NCBI GenBank assembly: GCA_020631315.1
Contig: JAHDHM010000029.1
Location: forward strand, 8,322-17,329
Reading direction: 5' to 3'
Length of the DNA stretch: 9,008 nucleotides
From: Acidimicrobiales bacterium
GTDB taxonomy: Bacteria > Actinomycetota > Acidimicrobiia > Acidimicrobiales > Poriferisodaliceae
The translations under genes were made by a program, and so were the position numbers. The notes below the pieces were generated by a model. The model was not told where the DNA came from. It worked only from the letters and a program-made list of their open reading frames with translations, and ran no database searches. This document shows positions 1-6,310 of the stretch, one piece after another (the stretch's first letter is position 1; each line of letters starts with the position of its first letter).

Positions 1-1
1 A

Positions 2-211
2 GATGCCACGACCGATGCGCTGTCGCGTCAGGTCGTGGAGTCGATCGCCACTGCGGCGCGCATTTTCGATGCATCGACGATCGCCGAGTGGGTCGAGGAC
101 GAGCCGACCCGCCGATTCCTCGACGACCTCGGTGTGGACCTGGTGCAGGGTTACCTGACCGGGCGGCCCCGCCCGCTCGATGACACCGAACCGAACAAGG
201 GGGAGCGATGA
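2..211 (+). CDS. EAL-domain protein (c-di-GMP phosphodiesterase type), C-terminal fragment
   Basis: This open frame enters from the left edge and gives 69 residues before a TGA stop. The fragment reads like the last part of an EAL domain, the fold that hydrolyses cyclic di-GMP to pGpG. It begins with a helix containing VESIATAARIF, then STIAEWVED, then FLDDLGVDLVQGYLTGRPRP. The Glu of the usual AEGVE motif and the Gln of QGY, both part of the active site in catalytic EAL domains, are present. The usual Gly of AEGVE is Trp here. The EAL signature, the Asn/Asp metal ligands and any upstream GGDEF, PAS or sensor domains lie outside the window, so catalytic competence cannot be judged. The last codons overlap the rhodanese start (ATGA), which implies co-transcription and translational coupling. 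Domain identity is fairly secure; activity is inference. Confidence 0.85.
   Translation, partial: DATTDALSRQVVESIATAARIFDASTIAEWVEDEPTRRFLDDLGVDLVQGYLTGRPRPLDDTEPNKGER
197..205 (+). promoter_or_regulatory. Purine-rich ribosome binding site of the rhodanese gene
   Basis: AAGGGGGAG lies two bases before the ATG at 208, inside the last codons of the EAL gene. It is a strong anti-16S match but unusually close to the start. It supports the ATG at 208 and, with the ATGA overlap, coupled translation. Confidence 0.5.
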
Positions 212-627
212 CCAGAACCACCGTGCACGATCTCGTGGCTGCGGCCCGAGCGAAGGTCGAGGAACTGTCGGTTGCCGAACTCCAGGCGGAGATGGCGTCC
301 GGGGCGGTCATGGTCGTCGACATCCGGGACTTCCGTGAACGGATCGACAAGGGAGCGATCCCCGGTTCGGTCAACGCCCCCAGGGGCATGCTCGAGTTCT
401 GGTTCGACCCTGAGAGCCCGTATCACCAGGATCGCTTCAGCCTCGACGGTCGGTACGTCCTGCACTGCGCGAGCGGCTGGCGTTCCGCGTTGGCGGCAGC
501 CGCGCTGCAGGAACTCGGCGCGACGAACGTCGCCCACCTGCGAGACGGCTTCACCGACTGGGTGGAGTCGGGCGGCGAGGTCGAGGACATCGCCGAGTCG
601 TCGTCGTGGATCCGTCGACCTCGCTGA
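208..627 (+). CDS. Single-domain rhodanese-like sulfurtransferase
   Basis: This 139-residue protein is a stand-alone rhodanese domain, a family that moves sulfane sulfur from donors such as thiosulfate or persulfides to acceptors through a cysteine persulfide. Visible landmarks are VVDIRDFRER (residues 36-45), corresponding to the family's D-x-R motif after the first core strand, GAIPGSVNAPRG (49-60), and the active loop CASGWRS with Cys87 and Arg92. DGFTDWVESGGEV (113-125) is the typical C-terminal helix and turn. There is no signal peptide or membrane segment, so it should be cytoplasmic. An N-terminal extension of about 20 residues precedes the core. The start is supported by a Shine-Dalgarno sequence and the ATGA overlap with the EAL gene. 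The physiological sulfur donor and acceptor cannot be deduced. A gap of 30 bases separates it from the HAD gene. Confidence 0.9.
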   Translation: MTRTTVHDLVAAARAKVEELSVAELQAEMASGAVMVVDIRDFRERIDKGAIPGSVNAPRGMLEFWFDPESPYHQDRFSLDGRYVLHCASGWRSALAAAALQELGATNVAHLRDGFTDWVESGGEVEDIAESSSWIRRPR

Positions 628-645
628 GGTGACCTCGTCGCGTCG

Positions 646-651
646 TAGCGT
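646..651 (+). promoter_or_regulatory. Putative -10 box of a leaderless promoter for the HAD gene
   Basis: TAGCGT fits the actinobacterial TANNNT -10 consensus and ends six bases before the ATG at 658. No Shine-Dalgarno sequence precedes that ATG. The spacing would put the transcription start at or next to the start codon. No convincing -35 box was seen. The call is inference from motif and spacing, helped by the same layout at other genes in the window. Confidence 0.4.
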
Positions 652-657
652 GCGCAG

Positions 658-1263
658 ATGACCGAGATCGACGTCGTGCTGTTGGACCTGGACGGCGTCG
701 TCCGTCACTTCGACCCGGCGCATGTGTCTGGTGTGGAGGAGCGACACGGGTTGGCGCCGGGGGCGTTGATGGCGACTGCGTTCGAGTCCGAGCTGATCGA
801 GTCGGTGGTGACCGGCCGAACCTCTCGTGACGAATGGTGTGCCGAGGTCGGTCGGCGTCTCGGCTCGACGCGTGCAGCCGAGGAGTGGTTGTCGGTCCGT
901 GGCGAGGTTGACGAGGCGATGCTCGAGCTCGTCGACACGTTGCGCGCCGGGGGAGTGACAGTCGCGATCCTCACCAATGGCACGGACACGATCCCTGACG
1001 AGATGCGCGAGCTCGGCATCGACCGCCGGGTGGACGCGATCTTCAACACGGCGGAGATCGGGTTCGCGAAGCCGGATCGCCGAGCCTTCGAGCAGGTGGT
1101 TCGTGCCCTCGACGTCGATCCGACTCGGGTGTTCTTCACCGATGACTCGCCTGGCAAGTTGGCTGGCGCAGTCGAGCTCGGGATGACCGCCGAGGTCTTC
1201 ACCGGCGTCGCAGCGTTCCGCGGAACGCTCGAACGCTTCGGCCTGCTGAAGCCTCGGTCATGA
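658..1263 (+). CDS. HAD-superfamily hydrolase (subfamily IA phosphatase-like)
   Basis: The 201-residue protein carries all four HAD motifs. Motif I is LLDLDGVV, with nucleophile Asp10 and acid/base Asp12. Motif II is ILTNG, with Thr106. Motif III is Lys138 in GFAKPDRRAFE. Motif IV is FFTDDSPGKLAGA, with Asp162 and Asp163 binding magnesium. A helical cap of about 80 residues sits between motifs I and II, as in class C1 (subfamily IA) enzymes such as phosphoglycolate phosphatase or YihX-like sugar phosphatases. The expected activity is hydrolysis of a small phosphorylated metabolite in the cytoplasm; the substrate is unknown. Motif IV has Lys where many relatives have Asn (DDxxxN). The start is the first Met before motif I, with a leaderless-type -10 box upstream. 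The stop overlaps the MFS start (ATGA), so the two are probably co-translated. An 18-bp perfect palindrome lies within the last 20 codons. Confidence 0.9.
   Translation: MTEIDVVLLDLDGVVRHFDPAHVSGVEERHGLAPGALMATAFESELIESVVTGRTSRDEWCAEVGRRLGSTRAAEEWLSVRGEVDEAMLELVDTLRAGGVTVAILTNGTDTIPDEMRELGIDRRVDAIFNTAEIGFAKPDRRAFEQVVRALDVDPTRVFFTDDSPGKLAGAVELGMTAEVFTGVAAFRGTLERFGLLKPRS
1212..1230 (+). repeat. Copy 1 of a 19-bp repeated palindromic sequence
   Basis: AGCGTTCCGCGGAACGCTC is identical to bases 3436-3454. The first 18 bases are a perfect palindrome. This copy lies inside the HAD coding sequence, about 30 bases before its stop, where it encodes part of AAFRGTLE. The other copy is the hairpin between the converging genes at 3433-3456. 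Confidence 0.75.
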
Positions 1264-2591
1264 CCGAACAGCGGGTCGTGCGTACGTACATGACGTTGGC
1301 GGGCCTCTACACGCTCGCGGCGTCGCTCATCTGGTCGGTGAACACGCTGTTCCTGCTGGACGCCGGGCTGGGTGTGAGCGAGGTGTTCATCGCGAACGCG
1401 TTGTTCTCGGCCGGGATGATGATCTTCGAGATCCCGACCGGTGTTGTCGCCGACACGCTCGGTCGGCGGGTGTCGTACCTGGCGAGCGTGCTGATCCTCA
1501 GCGGCACCACGGTGCTGTACCTGATCGCCGCGCAGGCCGAAGCGGGGTTGTTCGTGTTCGGCGCGGTCTCGGTGCTGATGGGGCTCGGCTTCACCTTCTA
1601 CTCCGGAGCGCTCGAGGCGTGGCTGGTCGACGGTCTTGCATCGGTCGGCGCTGATCGTTCGCTCGACATGGTGTTCGCCCGCGGCAGCCAGATCAGCGGC
1701 GCTGCGATGTTCTCGGGCACGATCGCCGGAGGACTGCTCGGCCAACTCGACCTGGCAGTGCCGTTCATCGCTCGTGCGGTGCTGCTGGCCCTCGTGTTCG
1801 TGTTGGCCGGCCGCCTGATGCACGACATCGGCTTCGAACGTGTGCCGCTGCACGTGCGTGAGGTGCCGCGGCGCATGCGCGAGCAAGCGGCGGTCGGCAT
1901 CGCGGCAGGCTGGAACCAGCCAGGGTTGCGGTTCTTGATGCTCGCCGGTGCGGTACGTGGAGCGTTCCTGGGCTGGGCGTTCTACGCAGCGCAGCCGTAC
2001 CTGCTGGAGCTGCTCGAGCGCGACGCCGTGTGGGTGGTGGGCATCATCACCGCCGGCGTGTCGCTCGCCACGATCGTCGGCAACCAGATCGTCAGCTGGC
2101 TTCGGAAGCGATGCACGCGCCGTTCGACGATGCTGATCGGCGCGTCCGTCGTGATGACGATCTCGGCGGTCACCATCGGTGCGACGTCGTCGTTCGCGAT
2201 CGCCGTCTCGTCCTTGCTGGTGATGGCTGGCGCCATGGGCGTGACGATGCCGGTGCGCCAGGCGTACCTGCACGAGGTGACGGAGTCGAAGGACCGGGCT
2301 ACCGTCGTGTCGTTCGACGCGATGATCGGGTCGGTAGGTGGTGTCGGCGGTCAGGTCGGCCTCGGTGCGGTGTCCGATGCCAGGTCGTTCTCGGCCGGTT
2401 ACGTGATCGGTGGTGCGGCGACGGCCCTGGCCCTGCCTCTGCTGCTGGTGTTGCGACGCATCGGCGGCCGTGCCGACCTGGTGCCCGAGCAGATCTCCGA
2501 CGCCCGGTCGTGCCCGGCCGGTCTGCCGACCCAGGTGGGCATCGAGTCCCACACACCCGAGAGCCTCGAACGAGCAGACGCGCTGAGCTGA
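1260..2591 (+). CDS. Major facilitator superfamily (MFS) transporter
   Basis: This 443-residue polytopic membrane protein probably has 12 transmembrane helices. MFS motif A is visible between helices 2 and 3 as GVVADTLGRR (residues 61-70), following the helix containing EIPTG. The cytoplasmic region around residues 185-210 is basic (RMREQAA, preceded by EVPRR) and looks like the central loop between the two six-helix halves. Another recognisable stretch is PVRQAYLHEVTESKDRATVVSFDAM (about 331-355), split here by description only: an Arg-Gln-Ala-Tyr helix end, then a charged loop, then RATVVSF, a pattern common in drug-efflux-like MFS proteins. The C-terminal tail of about 40 residues is hydrophilic. 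It should use a proton or ion gradient across the inner membrane; the substrate and direction are unknown, though the gene's resemblance to efflux permeases is suggestive. It starts inside the HAD stop codon, with no strong ribosome binding site, consistent with coupling. Confidence 0.88.
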   Translation: MTEQRVVRTYMTLAGLYTLAASLIWSVNTLFLLDAGLGVSEVFIANALFSAGMMIFEIPTGVVADTLGRRVSYLASVLILSGTTVLYLIAAQAEAGLFVFGAVSVLMGLGFTFYSGALEAWLVDGLASVGADRSLDMVFARGSQISGAAMFSGTIAGGLLGQLDLAVPFIARAVLLALVFVLAGRLMHDIGFERVPLHVREVPRRMREQAAVGIAAGWNQPGLRFLMLAGAVRGAFLGWAFYAAQPYLLELLERDAVWVVGIITAGVSLATIVGNQIVSWLRKRCTRRSTMLIGASVVMTISAVTIGATSSFAIAVSSLLVMAGAMGVTMPVRQAYLHEVTESKDRATVVSFDAMIGSVGGVGGQVGLGAVSDARSFSAGYVIGGAATALALPLLLVLRRIGGRADLVPEQISDARSCPAGLPTQVGIESHTPESLERADALS

Positions 2592-2616
2592 CGACCACGA
2601 GCGGAACGTCCGACTC

Positions 2617-2636
2617 GCGGCGCCCCGAGACGCCGC
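2617..2636. other. Small inverted repeat in the MFS-DUF4184 gap
   Basis: The 86-base gap between the MFS stop and the next start holds a perfect 6-bp inverted repeat, GCGGCG and CGCCGC, with an 8-base loop. No T-tract follows. It could be a weak terminator for the upstream transcription unit, or chance in GC-rich DNA. Confidence 0.25.
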
Positions 2637-2664
2637 CCGCGGTCACATCTCGATCGGGGGCGTC

Positions 2665-2670
2665 CAGACT
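2665..2670 (+). promoter_or_regulatory. Weak candidate -10 box of the DUF4184 gene
   Basis: CAGACT matches four of the six positions that matter in a loose NANNNT sense and ends seven bases before the ATG at 2678, which has no Shine-Dalgarno sequence. It departs from TANNNT at the first base. It is listed mainly because the spacing repeats that of the other leaderless candidates. Confidence 0.2.
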
Positions 2671-2677
2671 CGGGTCG

Positions 2678-3436
2678 ATGCCCGTCTCGTTCCCCGCCCA
2701 TCAGGGCATCATCGGCCCGGTCAAACTCCGTTGGCCCGATCGGGTGGACGGCACTGCGCTGTGCATCAGCGCTGCGTCGCCCGATCTCGCCTATGCGCTG
2801 GGACCCTGGTTGCATCGGTACGGACACTCGCTCGTGGGTGTCGTGGTGTTCTGCGTTCCGTTCACGTTGGTGGCGGCATGGCTGACGCGCTGGCGCTCTG
2901 CGTCGGGGATCTTCGCGGCGTTGCCGGATCTGGGTCCGCTACGGATCCGCTCCTACCGGGTGCTCGCCCAACGGCGGCCTCGGTTGCTGGTCACCGTCGG
3001 CAGCGCGCTGCTCGGGGCGGGCAGTCACGTGGCCGTCGACAGCTTCACCCACACGGGTCGATGGGGGGCGAACCTGCTGGGGATCAACGAGCTGTTCATG
3101 ACGGTGCCGACCCGAGGCGAGTTCAACGGCGCTCGGGTGTTGCAGTACCTGGGTCACACGCTGGGCAGCCTCGCCTTCGTGCTGTTGCTGTTGGTGATCG
3201 CTCGGCGACGTCTGCTGGAGGAGTGGTACGGCGAAGCTGTGGTCGCCCGTGCCTGTTCGGTGACCGCGTCGAGGAGCCGTCAGGTCGCGTTCTTCGTGCT
3301 CACCTTCGGACCGACCGTCGCGGCTGCGAGGTTCGCCGACGATCTCGGCGTGAACCGCCTGTTCTTCCCTGTCCTCGTGCTGACCATGTGTGTGCTGCTC
3401 GCCGGCGCGGCGCTCGCGCCGGATCGAAAGAACTGA
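2678..3436 (+). CDS. DUF4184 family integral membrane protein
   Basis: This 252-residue protein matches my recollection of DUF4184 proteins. It opens with MPVSFPAHQGIIGPVKL, then has the SPDLAYAL segment (about 34-41), RYGHSL (47-52) and a membrane helix at about 51-70. The block GAGSHVAVDSFTHTG (113-127) carries His117, Asp121 and His125. Further helices are likely at about 155-175, 202-220 and 228-248. The His/Asp arrangement resembles membrane-bound metal-dependent hydrolases of the YdjM/LexS type, so metal binding at the membrane is a reasonable guess, but no function is established. The Met at 2678 is the family start, and no ATG or GTG lies in frame between it and the MFS stop. The reading frame is also open upstream through the MFS gene, which is an out-of-frame shadow. 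It ends at the convergent palindrome. Confidence 0.85.
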   Translation: MPVSFPAHQGIIGPVKLRWPDRVDGTALCISAASPDLAYALGPWLHRYGHSLVGVVVFCVPFTLVAAWLTRWRSASGIFAALPDLGPLRIRSYRVLAQRRPRLLVTVGSALLGAGSHVAVDSFTHTGRWGANLLGINELFMTVPTRGEFNGARVLQYLGHTLGSLAFVLLLLVIARRRLLEEWYGEAVVARACSVTASRSRQVAFFVLTFGPTVAAARFADDLGVNRLFFPVLVLTMCVLLAGAALAPDRKN

Positions 3437-3456
3437 GCGTTCCGCGGAACGCTCAG
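3433..3456. terminator. Perfect 24-bp palindrome shared by two convergent genes
   Basis: The arm CTGAGCGTTCCG is followed directly by its exact reverse complement. The plus-strand TGA of the DUF4184 gene (3434-3436) lies in the left arm and the minus-strand TGA of the alkylsulfatase homologue (3453-3455) lies in the right arm, mirror images of each other. In RNA from either strand it would fold into a stem of about 10 bp with a four-base loop. No T-tract follows on either strand, so it is not a textbook intrinsic terminator. Its position between converging genes makes a bidirectional terminator or mRNA 3'-end stabiliser the best guess. Its central 18 bp also occur at 1212-1229. Confidence 0.65.
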
Positions 3457-5162
3457 CCGGACAGCCCTGGGTGGTCGAAGCAGGCGAGGAAGCGATCGAG
3501 GTTCGCTCGGTCGCCGCTGACAGCGGCGGATCTGTCGTCGAGGGCGCTCGACATGGTGCGTCGTCCGGAGCAGACGTCGGCCCAGGTGGTCAGGTCGAGC
3601 GACACCTCGACCGCGGCGCCGTCGCCGTTCGTGGGTGCGGCCACGTGGTTGCGGACGTGCAGGCCGGCGCGGGTGCCGTCGGGGAACACGAACGCGACGT
3701 GTTCGTCGACGCCTGCGGCTCGTTCCGGGTCGATCAGCACACGCACCGCTCGCACGCTCGTCGTCGGGTTGGCGTCGAGGACGGCGCCGCGGGCGAACAC
3801 GTGCACGCGGAACCGGCCGAGGTCCAGCGACCCTTCCAGCTCGCGGGCCCTGGTGATGCACCAGTTGCGCACGTTGGCCGACGTCGTGCCCTGACCGAGT
3901 CGGCGCATGACGGAGGCGAGCAGGTCGCGGTCGGACTGTTCGGCATCGTCACGGCGGACCAGCCAGCCACCCAGCTCGGCGGCCCAACGCAGGTCGTCGT
4001 CGGCGAGGGCCGCCTCGACCTGTGTCCGAACCTCGGTGGCGCCACCGAAGCCGGCGACGAGGCGGTTCGCCCGCTCCGCCGAGGGCAGTGGGAACAGTTG
4101 TCCTTCGTCGCCGTCGAACCAACCGACCAGGCCATGGTGGATCTGGCGGGCGTGGTGCTCGGCGATGCCGTAGTTCTGTGCGGTGATGCGACCGGTCGAG
4201 AACACCTCCGGCAGTTGCACGGTCGCGGCGATCTCGCTGACGGTCAGGTCCTTGTTGACCGCTCGGCACGTCTGATCCCAGAGGAACTGGACGGCGTCAC
4301 GGTGCAGGGTGACCTCGTGGCGGATGTCGTCGGCGCCGCTGAGCGGTAGGCCGTGTGCACAGACGAGGTGTTCTGCGTCGAGGGACAGCAGGTGGTCCAT
4401 CCCGTCGACCAGCATGCGCGGGTCCCGGTACGGCTCGCCCCGGATGGCGACCACGTTGAACAGCGCGGGCCAGGCGACGTTGTGGATCGCGGTCGCGAGT
4501 TCGGGGAACCAGATGGTCACCGAGTCGTCGGCGTCGGAGGGCGCGTGGGTGAACTCGACGGCGAGACCGGCGATGGTGGCACTGACGGGCTCGTCGCCGA
4601 TGACCTGGGTCGGTGGGATGAAGCCGATCTGATGAGGAGCGTGATCGGCACGCCGGAAGCTCTCGCCGAGGCCGACGTTCACCAGACCGTCGGGGCCGTC
4701 GGGGTCCATGAGCAGGCCGAACTGGTGGATGGCGCCGCGGGTCGCGGACGCGCTCAGCTCCATGCCGGTGTGCTCGCGGTTCGAGGCGATGCGCTCATGC
4801 CCCCAGATCGGCACCGTGTCACCTGCACCGGCGATGGCCTCGGTGCCGCCGACGTAGTGGGAGTGGGTGTAGATCACGGCGACGATCGGCGACTGGGTCT
4901 CGGCCGCCATGGCGTCGATCGACCACTGCATCTCCTGGATGGACTCGCCCGTGTCGATGGCGATGAGACCCTCGGGGCCTTCGACGAAGTTCTGGTTCGA
5001 CAGACCGTTGCCGACGATCGACCAGACGCCGTCGCGCACCTTGTGGACGTGTCGTTCGAACTGGGCGGTGTGGTCGAGATGCTGTGGATGCGCGATCTGT
5101 CCGCGAGGTCCCGTCGTCGGGACGGAAGGATCAGCCGAGAAGCTCGCCGGGATGTGATTCAC
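3453..5162 (-). CDS. Alkylsulfatase-like metallo-beta-lactamase-fold protein (SdsA1/BDS1 family) with altered metal site
   Basis: The 569-residue protein has the three-part layout of class III alkylsulfatases, which cleave alkyl sulfates such as SDS. An N-terminal metallo-beta-lactamase domain (about 35-275) includes NQNFVEGPEGLIAIDTGES and VIYTHSHYVGG. An all-helical dimerisation domain (about 280-425) includes LWDQTCRAVN, ITAQNYG, GWFDGDEGQLFPLP and RWAAELGGWL. The C-terminal SCP2-like domain (about 426-565) is the sort that contributes a hydrophobic substrate surface. The first metal motif is THSHYVGG (99-106). His100 and His102 are there, but the Asp-His that normally follow (HxHxDH) are absent. 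The usual AEN metal-ligand motif appears as IHN (226-228), while His270 in CAHGLP is kept. Hydrolase activity is therefore uncertain. No export signal is evident. The GTG start has a good Shine-Dalgarno sequence, and the gene lies 32 bases after the lipoprotein gene, probably in one operon. Confidence 0.85.
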   Translation of the reverse strand: MNHIPASFSADPSVPTTGPRGQIAHPQHLDHTAQFERHVHKVRDGVWSIVGNGLSNQNFVEGPEGLIAIDTGESIQEMQWSIDAMAAETQSPIVAVIYTHSHYVGGTEAIAGAGDTVPIWGHERIASNREHTGMELSASATRGAIHQFGLLMDPDGPDGLVNVGLGESFRRADHAPHQIGFIPPTQVIGDEPVSATIAGLAVEFTHAPSDADDSVTIWFPELATAIHNVAWPALFNVVAIRGEPYRDPRMLVDGMDHLLSLDAEHLVCAHGLPLSGADDIRHEVTLHRDAVQFLWDQTCRAVNKDLTVSEIAATVQLPEVFSTGRITAQNYGIAEHHARQIHHGLVGWFDGDEGQLFPLPSAERANRLVAGFGGATEVRTQVEAALADDDLRWAAELGGWLVRRDDAEQSDRDLLASVMRRLGQGTTSANVRNWCITRARELEGSLDLGRFRVHVFARGAVLDANPTTSVRAVRVLIDPERAAGVDEHVAFVFPDGTRAGLHVRNHVAAPTNGDGAAVEVSLDLTTWADVCSGRRTMSSALDDRSAAVSGDRANLDRFLACFDHPGLSG

Positions 5163-5167
5163 GGTCG

Positions 5168-5174
5168 CCTTCCT
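5168..5174 (-). promoter_or_regulatory. Ribosome binding site fixing a GTG start
   Basis: On the minus strand AGGAAGG stands five bases before the GTG at 5162. No ATG alternative fits better, since the first residues MNHIPASF follow directly. This supports GTG initiation for the alkylsulfatase homologue. Confidence 0.6.
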
Positions 5175-5194
5175 AGCTCACGGCGCCCGCCGGT

Positions 5195-6238
5195 TCACAG
5201 GTGCGACGACAGCACCTCGATCACCGACGCGAGGTCGTCGGCCACGAGCGGATGTACCGAGCCCGGCACGTCGAAGTCGGCGGGCGGCGACGTGCCGTAC
5301 ATCGCCTCGTAGGTGACGAGCGCGGCGAGAAAGTAGATGGTCGGTCGACCGTGCGGCGCGTCGTCCTCGTACAGCTCGTCACCGGCGATCTCGTTCCATG
5401 GCCCTGTCGACAGCAGGTCGGCGATGGCTGAACCGACGGGCACGAGGGTGATGGACACGTCCGGCCGAGCCGAGCGGAGCTCGTCGACGTAGTCGAGCCA
5501 CCAGCCGTGGAAGTCGCCGGCCGTGTAGGTGTGGTACTCGGCCAGTGCGTCGGCGCTCGGTGGATACGACGAGAACGCAGCGAGGTCCGGCCAGTTCTCG
5601 TAGATGAGGATCTCGATGCCTGGCTCGGCGTCCACGGCGCGATCGATGATCTCGAGCGTGGCCGAGACCGGCGAGCCACCGCCTTCGTCGGCGAACGGTT
5701 CCGACGCCGGGATGTCCTGCACGAAGTTGGCGGGCGTGATCATCACGTGGGTGAAGTCGGCGTCGCCGAACGACATGCCGGAGTCGACGTCCCAGACGCC
5801 CGGCGCTTGGGCGAAACCCCATTGAGGCTGCGGGTCGTTGTCGGCATGCCCGCGCAGGAAGCCGTATTGACCGTCGACGGCGTAGCTCCGGTCGCTGGCC
5901 CTGGCCAGAAGCCCGAGCCAGTGGGGCACCGTCGTCTCGTCCGACGAGGCGTGCACGATGAGGCTGTGTCCGAAGATGTAGTTCCTGATGCCGTCGCCGG
6001 ACACCGGCATCGGCTCGTCGTACGAGTCGGCGTCGTCGTAGGAGTCGGTGTCGTGCTCCTCACCGCCGTCGTCCTCGGCGACATCCTCTTCGGCGACGTC
6101 GCCCTCCGGCTCGTCGACGGTGTCCTCCGCGACCGGTGCGTCGTCGACGACCGCTGTGGACGAAGTGCTCTCGCTGTCGCCGCACCCAGCGACGAACAGG
6201 GCGAGGACGAGCAACCAGCCGAATCTGCGACGAGTCAT
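5195..6238 (-). CDS. Acidic lipoprotein with SGNH/GDSL-hydrolase-like motifs
   Basis: This 347-residue protein begins with a lipoprotein signal peptide: MTRRR, a hydrophobic stretch and a lipobox FVAGC ending at Cys19. It should be exported and anchored to the outer face of the membrane. Residues 20-79 form a low-complexity, strongly Asp/Glu-rich linker with small tandem repeats (DVAEEDVAED; DSYDDADSYD). The globular part from about residue 84 shows possible SGNH blocks: IFGHSL with Ser92, MITPANF with Asn171, and DDAPHG with Asp293 and His296, the last resembling the DxxH catalytic pair. The family hydrolyses esters, often on carbohydrates, but the GDSL Ser block is GHSL and the Gly block is unclear, so the assignment is moderate. 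It lies 72 bases after TauD and 32 before the alkylsulfatase homologue. A TACCGT box seven bases upstream suggests its own leaderless promoter. A 5-bp hairpin (5181-5192) follows its stop. Confidence 0.75.
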   Translation of the reverse strand: MTRRRFGWLLVLALFVAGCGDSESTSSTAVVDDAPVAEDTVDEPEGDVAEEDVAEDDGGEEHDTDSYDDADSYDEPMPVSGDGIRNYIFGHSLIVHASSDETTVPHWLGLLARASDRSYAVDGQYGFLRGHADNDPQPQWGFAQAPGVWDVDSGMSFGDADFTHVMITPANFVQDIPASEPFADEGGGSPVSATLEIIDRAVDAEPGIEILIYENWPDLAAFSSYPPSADALAEYHTYTAGDFHGWWLDYVDELRSARPDVSITLVPVGSAIADLLSTGPWNEIAGDELYEDDAPHGRPTIYFLAALVTYEAMYGTSPPADFDVPGSVHPLVADDLASVIEVLSSHL

Positions 6239-6245
6239 CCGGCCG

Positions 6246-6251
6246 ACGGTA
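6246..6251 (-). promoter_or_regulatory. Putative -10 box of a leaderless promoter for the lipoprotein gene
   Basis: TACCGT on the minus strand fits TANNNT and ends seven bases before the ATG at 6238, which lacks a Shine-Dalgarno sequence. Confidence 0.4.
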
Positions 6252-6258
6252 GCGAGAT

Positions 6259-6273
6259 CCGTCCGCTGGACGG
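6259..6273. other. 6-bp hairpin upstream of the lipoprotein gene
   Basis: CCGTCC and GGACGG flank a three-base loop in the 72-base gap after the TauD stop. It sits about where the -35 region of the lipoprotein promoter would be. It could be an operator, a weak TauD terminator without T-tract, or chance. Confidence 0.3.
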
Positions 6274-6310
6274 GGTCAGCCTGATCTCAGCCGCAGGGCG
6301 CAATGGCGCG

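Noticed and set aside
705..2552. A 615-codon open frame on the minus strand opposite the HAD and MFS genes
   Set aside because: It is rich in Arg, His and Gln with no recognisable domain, as expected for the antisense of GC-rich coding DNA. The plus-strand genes have clear family motifs.
2030..2677. Upstream extension of the DUF4184 frame into the MFS gene
   Set aside because: It is an out-of-frame reading of the MFS gene rich in Arg and Gly; the family begins with MPxSF-like sequence at 2678.
3390..4349. A 319-codon plus-strand open frame opposite the alkylsulfatase homologue
   Set aside because: Composition is typical of a shadow frame (Gly, Val, Arg, Asp), there are no motifs, and the minus strand encodes a full-length three-domain family member.
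5735..5747. Inverted repeat CGTGAT-C-ATCACG as an operator
   Set aside because: It lies in the middle of the lipoprotein coding sequence (THVMITP codons), far from any promoter, and six-base arms are common by chance.
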